Shown: one piece after another, positions 47,161 through 58,500 of the stretch
Position numbering within the stretch: the stretch's first letter is position 1
Layout: each line of letters starts with the position of its first letter
NCBI RefSeq assembly: GCF_029962835.1
Contig: NC_080588.1
Coordinates: 61,032,001 to 61,096,000 of the forward strand
Origin: Magnolia sinica
Taxonomy: Eukaryota; Streptophyta; Magnoliopsida; Magnoliales; Magnoliaceae
Direction of reading: 5' to 3'
DNA length: 64,000 nucleotides
The notes under the pieces: model-generated
What the model was told of the DNA's origin: nothing
Seen by the model: only the letters and a program-made list of their open reading frames with translations
The model's database searches: none
Translations under genes and position numbers: made by a program

Positions 47161-47967
47161 TCATACAAGAGCCATGCTAGCAATTGGGCCTTAGACAATT
47201 CTCAAATACGAGCCATCACTTCACCCACTTGAGTCCACATGCAAACAGCTCATAACAAGCTGGCAGGAGACCTTATAATACATCTAATCCTTTTTTCCAT
47301 GGATAAAGGCAATGATTTGATCAGATGGGTTGTACAGTGGGCCCCACTTTACAGCACATCCACTAACCACATGATTCCTCTGATATTTTGTAATATTCAT
47401 TGACCTGATACCATGAATTTCTAACAAAGAAACACAAGCTTTTTTCAAATGTACTTTTATTCAAAATCCTTTTGAATTTCGTTTGCTAGAATAATATCCC
47501 AGCTTATTACAATAGAATACACTGCCACTTTAGCCTTTGAATCTGGGGTCATCTTTCAATGATCCAAACCGTTCTTAAGATGGGGCTCAACTTGGAGGAG
47601 CGATAGCCGGAAAACAAGAGCCCATTGACATTTTTTTGGGTGTTCTCCATCAGCGGTAAAGTCCGTCTGATAAACGGAATGGATCATTGAAAAGGACCCC
47701 GAATCAACGGCTAAAGTCCCAACATATCCTATTGCAATATGTCGGTATGTGTGGTAGCAAACCTCTTGATACAAACATCAAACGGCATTAGCCCACAATG
47801 CAGAGAAGTTCACCTGCAAGGTTTCCTTCCCACCATGTCACATGCATTAGGATGTCCATTTGTTGTGTGGCCCACCTGATGAGTGGATCGTTTTGATTTT
47901 TGCTCTGGGTGATCTTCATGGCATGACATGTTGAAGCTGAAAAAAGCGGAGGATTGGCACTTTAATG
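47161..47967. other. Intergenic with a small inverted repeat
   Basis: Between two convergent genes. Bases 47535-47560 (GGGGTCATCTTTCAATGATC) and 47667-47700 (GATCATTGAAAAGGACCCC) are inverted. No gene. Confidence 0.5.
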
Positions 47968-48447
47968 CCTGTTTGGATGCTACCTCAAAAGGGACGTTTG
48001 AGGCAGAAATGCCATTTTGAACCTTTGAATGCATTTTTGTAAGCCGTGTTTGGTACCCCACTCATTGAAATTGGTGGTAAAAGGTCCATTCGCCCTGTTT
48101 GGGAAAATGACCAACAAAGTCCATATGGACCTCCTTTTGTGGGAAAACCCTCCACCCATCTGCAGAAGATACCCTTAGAATATCCTTCCCCAATGGGTCT
48201 TTTGGGACCTGTTTGGATGCTCCCTCAAAAGGGGCATGTAAGGCATAAAACACCATTTTTAAGCCAAAGACGTTTGTCCCTTTCCATGTTGTGTGTTTGA
48301 ATGCATTTTGGTAAAACCCCATTCGATCCCCTGCCATTGAAATAGGTGCTAAAAGGTCCATTCGCCCATGAACTTTCTTTTGTGGGGAAACCCTTTGCAG
48401 AAGATACCCTTAGATTCTCCTTCCACAATTGGGTTCCTGTAGAAAGA
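47968..48447. repeat. 240-bp tandem duplication
   Basis: CCTGTTTGGATGCT starts at 47968 and 48208. Both copies run through AAAAGGTCCATTCGCCC and GCAGAAGATACCCTTAGA. The overlapping frames on either strand are by-products. Confidence 0.75.
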
Positions 48448-48619
48448 CAAGATAGAGCTGACAAACCCTTTTGCTGCCATAGCCTCCGCCAAATTAGAAC
48501 TCCAAATGCCTGTGAGGCCACCAAAAGGTCTAAAGAGCAGTCCATTTCTCCTTGTAGAATGATGCATGACAAGCATCACGATGGTTGTTTTGCTCTCGAC
48601 TGTTGTGGACCTTATAGAC

Positions 48620-48979
48620 CAATGTTGTCAAATGGCATAAGCGATCCTGTGTGATCACTTATGGCATAAGTGATCGCACAACTCGAGTCCTTACTCTTGC
48701 TCCAGTGGTAGACTCTCAGGAGTTTCAACACCTGGTCAAGGGTGTGAGTGCGTGTGTATATAAAAATAATAATAATAATAAAAATAAAAAAAGCGATTGC
48801 ACAACTTTTTTTTTTTAATTTTAAAAAAAAAATTTGAAAAGTATGTGATCGCATAATCGCATATGCGATATACGATCACATATCATTCATATGGCATATG
48901 CGACTATCGCACATGCCATATGGATGGCATTATGCGCTTATGCAATCACATAATTATGCGATTGCTTTTGACAACATTG
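48620..48979. mobile_element. hAT-like MITE carrying a nested SINE
   Basis: Ends CAATGTTGTCAAA and TTTGACAACATTG are inverted. Flanks TTATAGAC (48612-48619) and ATATAGAC (48980-48987) match at 7 of 8, the hAT size. The body is made of GCGATCGCATATGCG-like palindromes. No coding capacity. Confidence 0.75.
48684..48792 (+). repeat. tRNA-derived SINE (family 1) inside the MITE
   Basis: GAGTCCTTACTCTTGCTCCA, then GTGGTAGACTC (A box) and GGTCAAGGGTGTGAG (degenerate B box), ending in an AATAAT-rich tail. Flanks GTGATCGCACAACT and GCGATTGCACAACT form a 14-bp duplication with two mismatches. Confidence 0.8.
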
Positions 48980-48987
48980 ATATAGAC

Positions 48988-49373
48988 TATGCAGAGATGG
49001 GGGCCACCGATCATATGCTTCCGCATTACCACTACCCGGTCAGCATAGGCATCGCTATATGTCGATCCATATACCGTTCAAATTGGGAGCAGTCTATATT
49101 GAAATACATGTGTGCCACACATAAACAGCTGCAAAGAGTGCAACTGTCAGCATTCTTATAATTTGATATAACATATATCTTGATAACAAAAGGTTAATTA
49201 CATTATTTGGATTCCATTTACAACAGAGAATACATGCATGCATAGAAGCATAGGAATGCCCATCCTTTCTAATCAACACCATACCTTCTCTGATATCATA
49301 CTGACCCAACAACCTATGGCCCACATTCATTACATTCCACTCAGCACTAGCACGAACAAGGATACATCTTAGT
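48988..49373. other. 3' flank of the coiled-coil gene
   Basis: No gene seen. It may include the 3' UTR of the minus-strand gene. The 95-codon minus-strand frame here has no recognisable domain. Confidence 0.4.
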
Positions 49374-49523
49374 TTAACCATCGAAGGTCATAGATGGATC
49401 CAGTACCTGCTCCGCAACATCTTCCTTTTTTCGAGGCAGAGAGAATTTCTTGCCTTGCCTGATACAAATCCAGGTAGGATGGATTGCCCCCTCAAAGTCG
49501 GACCAAAAAGAATCAGAAGCTGA
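49374..49523 (-). other. In-frame, coding-like extension after the TGA of the coiled-coil gene
   Basis: Same frame as the last exon, just after TGA at 49524-49526. It reads SDSFWSDFEGAIHPTWICIR, then GKKFSLPRKKEDVAEQVLDP and SMTFDG before TAA (49374-49376). The composition is protein-like. It may be the true C-terminus lost by a nonsense change in this copy, a sequence error, or read-through. Confidence 0.45.
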
Positions 49524-52500
49524 TCAGCTCACCCCACCTTCTGAGCTCTTTTGGATTATCATCTCTTTTAGAAGTTGAGCAGCCATTATCAAGAGCTCCA
49601 CCATCTCAAATCCTGCTGCAGAAACGCAGTCAACTTTCTCGGAGCTGGAGTCCCGCAAAACATCGGTTGGCTGATTGATGTTCTCATCAGGAGATCCAAG
49701 GTCAGCCTCACCTGACCAGCTGACAGGAAGCGAGCTGCCAAGGGCTGTCTTCACAAGTTTTGCCTCAAAAATAATACTATCTAATGCTTCAGTAATACTG
49801 TCAACAGGACCTTGGGATGCTGCAGCGTCATTTGCCTGGCAAATGGAATTTGAAGATTAAAATATGTTTTTTTTTTTTTTCCCATTTGAATAATGATTTT
49901 TATTTTTTATTTTTGGTATGGGAGGGTAAAAGGAAAGAGACGGAAACACATAGACATGATTATGATTACACGGGTGCATTGGATTATTCCCATAATGCGT
50001 GTGGAGCTGACAGTCTTACCTTGCTATTTAAGAAAACATGGGTACGTTAACAATTTGCACGAAGAAGAACCTGGTACAAATAATTGCACAGAGCACTTAC
50101 CTTTAGAAGTGCAAGACGAAGCTTGTGAATTGAAGAGGTCAGATGCTCCATACTTGCAATGCTTTCCTGAAGGGTTGCATTTTCAACCTTCAACCTGCAA
50201 CAGGCATAAAAAAGATTGAGAAAATTTCACCTTAAATTTGTGTTGGCGTCTGTTGTGTTTTGGCAATCGTCTGGGCAATCCATGCCCATTAAATTGTAAT
50301 TTTAATCCAATAATAATAATAATAAAGATCTAAATGGATCTCGGTTTGCCAATCTGCCTCTAAAAGTATTGGAGTTTAATCTTTCTGAAGACAACATATG
50401 CTTACTATATAACCAAAAGAAACTTTCAATCCATGAAAGATAGGGACGAACAAATTAAAACATTAAAACAGAGCGGGAATCTATAGAAGTTGAGAAACAA
50501 TTACGACCACGCTTTAAAGAAACCATCCGAAGCAGGACAGAAATGGAAACCAAATTGACCAAAACTGACAAGTTTGCGTGCGTGCATGCATGTGTGTTTT
50601 ATAATTAACTTTTGCTTACCCATAAAATTTATTTAAAAAAAATAAAATTAAAATTAAATTTAAAAATTTAAAAAAAAAAAGGGTTATAACTACCTTTTTT
50701 CCTGAGAAAAAATCATGGCTATAACTATGCAATTTGCATGCTTTAAATGCATCAAAACTAGAAAGAAGGAAAGAAGAGTTTCCATTCATGCATGACGAGT
50801 GACGAAAGAATAACAGAGAAAAATAAGCCAAGATATTGGAAAGCAATGACTGCAAACTACCAAGTGCATTCTCCCACAAAGCTAGTGCACCATGTATTTT
50901 TTTAGCAAGCATATGAAATACTAATACAGACCTTGCAAAATCCACAGAATAATTTGGTCTTTTGTTCATGGGACTGCTCTCATCATTATTCACATGAACA
51001 CCAGATTCATTTCCATGGAGATCCAATCTGCCGACCCAACGTCCTAGGTATGTTTTCTTCAGCAGATTTTTGAGTTTCCCATCTCTGTCACGAGCAGCCA
51101 GGCTTTTGTCCCCGTCATTGCTGAGAAAATTTCCTTGTTTCATTCCCTGACTGATGCTTCTGTAGAAGTGTGTAAGTTAAAATAACCTCAGAGTATTTCT
51201 GGAAATGAAAACTCAAGAAATTCAAAGGGATCAAACATTCTACAGCCAGTAAATACAACATAGAGGCAATACTTGCCCCAACCACCACCCAGGAAAAAAA
51301 AGAACTTGTAGTAGAAGGTTTCAGTTCATTCTTGACGACAAAAGATAGAAGCAAAGATGGGCACAGCATGTTCGGGCCTAAGGTATGTAAGGGAGTACTT
51401 GATAGAACCATGACATGAGAAGAATGATCTCACTTGGTTTGGAGCAATAAGGCTGGAGAACAGGAAAATTGTCCATTGAACAGAACAGGGAAATAAAGAA
51501 ACAGCAGGAAAACAAAAAACAAAAAACAAAAAACAAAAAACAAAAACAAAAGGAAACAACAAGCAAATGAGGAAGAATGAAACACCCTATAAGAAGAAAT
51601 AGGTGTGCAAAAAAGAACACCCTGATCCATAGCTCAAGTGGTAGACACAGTGAAAGATACCTTGTTTCAATACTGAGGTCTTGGTATCGATCTCTAGTGG
51701 GGGTGGTTAACAGTGAAGTGTGAACTGACAGTGGGGTGTACTAACAAGCTAACAAAAAATAAAAGGTGTGCAAAAAGGAAACTAGGTGCTTTCTGCGATA
51801 CGTTAACATTGTAAAATGCAAATGATTAACACACCCTCACATTTTGTGTAATCACAGTAATAAGCTAGTATAATCATAATTAATTCTGCGCTCAGGCTGA
51901 AATGAATTATTTATGCATTATACACAGGTGCATTGGATTATTCCCATAACGCGCGTGGAGCTGACAGTCTTACCTTGCTATTTAAGAAAACATGGGTACA
52001 TTAACAATTTGCAAGAAGAAGAACCTGGTGTCCTCACTCTTGCTCCGGTGGTAGACTCTTAGGAGTTTCAACACCTGGTCAAGGGTTCGAGTACCCATAG
52101 GTGGTGAAATCCCACTACTGGGGTTGTGTGTGTGTGTGGTAAATATATATATATATATATATATGCATTAAAAGCTTGTCGGGCCTATCTTTGTTTGTGT
52201 GTTTCTTTATTTGTTTATGATAGTTTAATGCCTTCCCTTAATCAGCCTTGCTGAAAATGTCAACAACCTATTTATTGGACAGACAACAGCTCCTTTGTAA
52301 GACAAAGTGACAGCATGTCAACATGCTTTGCATATTTTGATCTTCCATCATAGACAATTGAAACTGGTATGAATTGCAATGATTGAAGCTGCTGCTCTGA
52401 ATTAATGCTGTGATGATTGAGAGCACAAATCGTTGAAGAGGAACATAAATTTGGATTTTTTTTTTTTTTAAGTCAAACAATTTGCCATCTCTATACACTC

Positions 52501-55500
52501 GCTTCGATGACTGAATGTGAAAGAAATGTTCCCAGCCACTCCATGATATGAAGTTTCCTCACAGAGGGATACGATAGATAGAGGTGTATCCTTTATTGTT
52601 TCCACCCCAGTCAGATTTTTAATCCTATCATCTACGTAACAAACCCATAGCAAACTTCAAACCATCATTTACTGCACAGTTCATGTATTCTCTTTGAAGT
52701 TTGCTCGCACAACTCTTGTTATGTACACACAACCGATTCTCCAAAAAATGTAATGTTGGGTCATTAAGTACCATACAGCATAACCCACTACATTCCTAGA
52801 TCCCATAAGTGTATGTATGGTACTCTGATTCTTGAAAATGTAGTACCCAAGTAAGATACTAGGATGATCAAATAAGTGCAAGGACAAGGGACGCCTTTCT
52901 CTGAACTTGAAGTTTATATCTGCCCGGTAATCAGGATTTGAACCCTTGACCTAGTACTTATTGGAACACAGAGTGGATCGTAATAACTAGGCTATGAGGC
53001 TAACTTGTGAATATTCATTGCTGCAGATGTAACTAACAGGTTGCCGTTTTTCCCTGGCTGCTAGCAAAGTTAATGCTCCCTTTCTTTTTTTCTTTTTTCT
53101 TTTTTATATTGCCAATTGATTTTCATTGTTTAATTGTTCAAAATAAATATTAATTAATGACACGAAAAGGAGAAATAAAACACAACAGCCACAAACCATG
53201 TAAAAACAACCAATTATAACAAACTTAACCGGATCATAGCTGCTAGCAAAAGCATTTAAGACACCCTTATTTATATGAGGGAAGAACTTCAAATTCCCAT
53301 ACAAGTCTGTCTAGAATTTATCCAAATTTTGCTAAGGTCTTTTTGCAAAAGATTTACCAAGTCATATAAACTTGTTCAATCTGAGAATAGCTTGGTTAAG
53401 TTCTCACATCCCAGGTTTTAAGGAAAACTGAGTGATACCTCAAGTGACCCTGATCCATAGCTCAAGTGGTAGACTGAGTGAAAGATAGCTCGTTTCAACA
53501 CTGAGGTCTTGGTATCGAACCCTAGTGGGGGTGGCTAACAGTGAAGTATGAACTGACAGTGGGGAGTACTAACAAGCTAACCAAAAAAAAAAAAAAAAGT
53601 GGTACCTCAAGTGCCAGATTGAGTTTTTAATTTCCATCTTAGACCTCTTTTGTTTTGTTTCTTTTCCTTCTTTTCTCCATAATTATTATTAAAGAGAACG
53701 GGTGCATGAGGACTTCCATCACCAATCCTAGCCTTTGCCCAAGACGCTTACTTTGGAGTTCTGATGCTATCTGGTGAGAAGACTTTCTGATGAATGACAG
53801 AAATTTTTTTCAGAGAACTGAATGAGTATGTCAAAAAGTGGAGAAGAAATTGCAACAAGTAGAAAAGATCTACCGACACCCTCTTTATCCGAAGTCTCAG
53901 CCATCTCATACGCCCCACTCACTATATGGGCAAACAAAATGATTGGCTCTACCAACTAAATCTCTTGCCAAAAGACTGCTTAGGTGGCTTCAAATACCAG
54001 GTTGCAGCTCTTCTTTCTTTCTTTTCTTTTTTTTTCTTTTTTTTTTTTAAAAATTTATTTCTCCAAGAAATTTTGGTTCTGGACATCAGTTCTTTAGTTC
54101 AAGAAAAAGAAGTCCACATTTTTTACTCCTCGGCAATTTGAAACAGAAAACAAACATTCTGGATGTTAGACAGTGTTTTGGTCTATAGAATGATTATTAT
54201 CTGGGTTCAAGCTCATGGATCAATGGAAGACATTGTCTGCTTCAACATTGAAGTCCCAAGTTCAAGCCAGCTTACCTACCAAAAAGGGGGAAAAGGGTAT
54301 TCCCTATCTCTGAGTTTCACTTATTTACCTGTGCAGGTACACTTCAGTCATAATCATAGACATGATTATTATACCCATAAGAATAATGTTAACAAGTTTA
54401 ATCCCTTCAAATCATTCTTGAGCATTAGTTATGATGCGCAGACATGGATGCAGATATGGAGATGGATATAGAGAGCAGGAATACAACTCCACATTTGCTG
54501 AAGTCAAGGCCAAGGATATGAAAACAGGTATATGAAATTCATAGGAGCCCAGAAAGTTATGAACCCAACACGATATGATATTGTTTAAACACCTTAGAAG
54601 TATCCATGCCATCACTGATATTGACAAGAAACAATACTAGTACCTTTAAGTGATGCAAGCCCACGACCCACCGTAGGGCCCAACATGTGCTGATTTTAGA
54701 ATGTTTATTTATAGAAATATCAAGAAATATCAAGAAATTCATGCCATCACTGATATTGACAAGAAACAATACTAGTACCTTTAAGTGATGCAAGCCCACG
54801 ACCCACCGTATGGCATAAATATCAAGAAATTCACTATTTTTTGAAGATATGGGGGCTGATCTAAAGATGTGATTGGAGATATGGGGAGATATGATTGAAG
54901 ATATGGGGGCTGATTTAAAGATGTGATTGATGATTGTTTCTTAGATTTGCTTTTACTATTATTAGGCTTCTTGCCATCTTAGGAAGATTAGATTCCTAGA
55001 TTTGCTTTTACTATTGTTACTCATGTTGTCATCTTAGGATGATTTGATTGATTTCAAATCAATTAATCAACTTAACAGTTGGGGAATTTTCATTAAAGAT
55101 TCATTTAGGATCTATAAAAGAGGGGTATTATAGGATGTAGACATTCCAAAAGCTTCTGAGTTTTTTCTTATGTATTGTAAAAAAGAAGTTTGATATCAAT
55201 AAAAGTTATTTCTCCCACTCCATTATTCTTGTGGGTGTGCTCTTGTCCATTTCTTTGCGGTTCGGGTGTCAAGGTCTCATTGACTCAATAACCAAGTTGC
55301 ATCATTTTGGTATCAGAGTGGATCATCCTTGGGTATTTTCGACTCTACAGCATCTCCTAACGGCTTTGAAGAGGGTGACACTTGAAGAGTTTGCACAAGT
55401 AACCCATTTGATCCACGTACTCATAGAGTGAGTAGATCAACTCACACATACGGTAGGCAAGCTTACTAATCAAGAGGGAGAGTTCCAGCATGTAGAGAAT

Positions 55501-58500
55501 TCAGAGACCAAAGTTGGAGCACGTGGACATGTAGGGGAAGGTCCCCACCAAGGTCCAAACCAATAACAAGCAATCCTGAATTATGAAGACTCCAATAATC
55601 GAATTATTGGAACGAGACAAAGAACCTGGGATTAAGGTAGAAATTCCACAATTCTATGGTTAGTTGCATGTTGACAACTTCATCGATTGACTAAGGTGAA
55701 AAAGAAGTTCGAGTATAAAGAGAGGGAGGACACTCGGAAAGCTAAGTTAGCAACTATGAAGTTTTCCAGTCAACCATTAACATGGTGGGATGATCTTCAG
55801 GCCAAACGAATCACTCAAGGTAAGAATAAAGTAAATTCTTGAAAAAATATGAAATGTTAAAAAGGAAGTTCTTGCCCGAGACTTATGCCCGTGATCTCTA
55901 TCAAAGATGTCACAATCTACATCAACAGAACAAATAGCTAAACGAATACATTGAAGAGTTCCATATATTGACGTCACACGCAAGGTTTCATGAGAATGAC
56001 GACCAAAAGATCTTGAGATACCTTAAAAAAAATTTAAACTAAACATCAAAATTGAATTGGCTTTCAGAGATGTATTTAAGATGTCCGATGCATAAACATT
56101 TGCATTAAAAGCTGAGGACATAATTAATTGGGGACTTGGATTATTTAGTGCCCACAAGGACTGTCATTGACAATGGGACAATGTAATAACTTCCCGCATA
56201 AGGCAATCATAAGACCTCCCCATAGGTCAAGGGACGATGGGCCAACATCTAACAATGAAGCCAAACCCAACCCAGGAGAGATGGTTATGATGAAGGGCTA
56301 ATGCCCCCAACTTAAGGCAGCATAATACTCATTTCATGTACTTTAAGTATAGGCAACCGGGACATCGTTCTTTTCACTCTCATGAACATTAGTCCACAAT
56401 TAAAGTGAATTTGGTCAAGGAAGGAGAATGTGTTGAAGATTCTCCTGAATCATGAAAATGAAAGTTGAAGATGACACAGAATATGAAGAACATGCATGTG
56501 AGGATGGAGTACATGTTGGGAAAGATACAACAGATGTCTATGATGATTGAGGCAAATCGTTGGTTATTCAACGGACTATGCTATTGATGCTCCGGGTGAT
56601 TGATGAGGGGCGATAGTTGTGACATGATATCTTCCATACTATTGCACTTTTTTTAAGATCATACTATTTGCACATTTGATGAGAAGATATGCATGATCTT
56701 GGTAGACAGGGAGAGTTGTGAGAACATGATCTCACAAGAAATTTTGAATAAATTAAAACTCAATTAACATAAGCATCCATGCCACACCAGATTTATTGGT
56801 TCAAGAAAAGGATAGAAGTTTCTATTAACTCCAAATACTTAGTTTTATCTTTATTAGATTTAGATCTAACTATAAGGATTTATTCTTTATTGGATCTAAA
56901 TACAAGGATTTATTCTCTATTGGATCTAAATACAAGGATAATGTGTGGTGGGACGTGGTCCCCATGGATGCATGCCACATTTTGTTAGAGAGAATGTGGT
57001 TGTAGGATTAATATATGGTGCAATTGGATCGAGCTAACACCTATTACTTCGTCAAGAATGGTGTTTATATCACACTGCACCTAGTGAAAGATCTTTCAGC
57101 ACCTAAATCCGATAAAGAAGATGGTAAAAAATTGCTCAATGTAGAAAAGATTGAAGAAGAAAGCAATGAGACTAACATCATTTATGTCTTGGTTGCTAAA
57201 GAAGACAAAACAGTCAAGATGTTCCGCTTCCAATACAAGAGCTCCTTCATGAATATGAAAACTTGGTACCCTAAGAACCCAGTTGGACTTCCTCCTATGA
57301 GGAACATTCAACAACACATTGATTTGGTGCCGAGTTCGAACATTTCTGAATCTTGTGTATTACCGAATTAGTCCAACCAAACAAATTGAACACCTAGCGG
57401 TTGAATGGTCCAACATAAAGAAGTGCAAAAGAAAGAGAAAAAAAAAAAACCGTAAGAAGGATGTCAAGAGAGCCTAGCAAGTATTGAAAAGCAACAAATG
57501 AACATCACCACAAGAATATGTATATAAAGAATGTCACTTGTTGGACCAGTTCAGATAGGCTTATGCAGTTGTGATAGTGGATGTTGAGGCTAAGTGGTGA
57601 GTTAGTATTTAGCTACACAGAGAGGCTTTGTTTTGGGACTATGATTTCTTGTATTTTTTTTTTTCCTTTTTCTATTATGGGTTGTATAGCTATGATACAC
57701 GATAGCTGAGGCTTGTCTCTTTTTGAGGTGCTTACCAGAATGATTATACAACATTGTTGCCAAATTAACAAAGTTACAGGTGGTGTGCTCCCACCTTTCT
57801 TTTTTAAAAAATAAAGAAGGTGGTGTGCTCCCACATTTCTTTTTAAAACAAATAAAGAAGGTAACTAAGTTATGGTTTATCTCTGCAAAGGAAGGTTTCT
57901 AAGAGATGCTTATAATAAGTTCAAGTCTAAGAATATTGGCCCATGCCAAGTCATGAGGAAGTTGGGTGACAATGCCATCGGGGTCATTTGGATGCCTCTA
58001 ATTTTTTTAGTTGTAAACACATTACACCTGAAAAGAGTTTCAGGTGTAATCGGCTTACATGCTATTCCATTTGGCTTTTAAGTGGTAATCTATTCACAGG
58101 TAAACAGATTGTGTGTTTGGCTAGCCTATAAAGTGTATACATTGAATAAGTAGGTATTCATAAGAAAGACTTGATTTTTTTTGGGCCCTAAGAGAGCATT
58201 AAAGCATGCACAAACTAAACAGATTGGATATCTTCCACAGATCATAGTGGGCCCAAAATGCAATATATAAGTTTTTAATGATGGATGTTCCATCCTTCCC
58301 TTGTGTGGGCCATTTGATAATGGACGAGCTGTTTTTTTAGGGCCAAAGGACAGCATCAAGGGTAGTACATGATGGATAGATTGGATGTCCCATACACATT
58401 ACGGTGGGCCCCACATATCATGAGTGTATATTAACCATTGTGTTCTAACATGTGAAAAGACTTTACCTGCAATATGAAACATGGCTTTTACCAGGTTTCA

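Noticed and set aside
49094-49381. 95-codon minus-strand frame as a last exon of the coiled-coil gene
   Set aside because: The gene's own frame ends at 49524 or 49374; this frame is out of phase and has no recognisable features.
51326-51630. Minus-strand frames rich in Phe, Cys and Leu
   Set aside because: They arise from an AAAACAAAAAAC low-complexity tract in an intron.
52915-53010. Possible tRNA gene on the minus strand
   Set aside because: The B box is good, but the acceptor and anticodon arms do not pair.
53767-53955. Extra exon of the coiled-coil gene in the long intron
   Set aside because: It has plausible borders, but reading it in the gene's phase meets a stop after a few codons.
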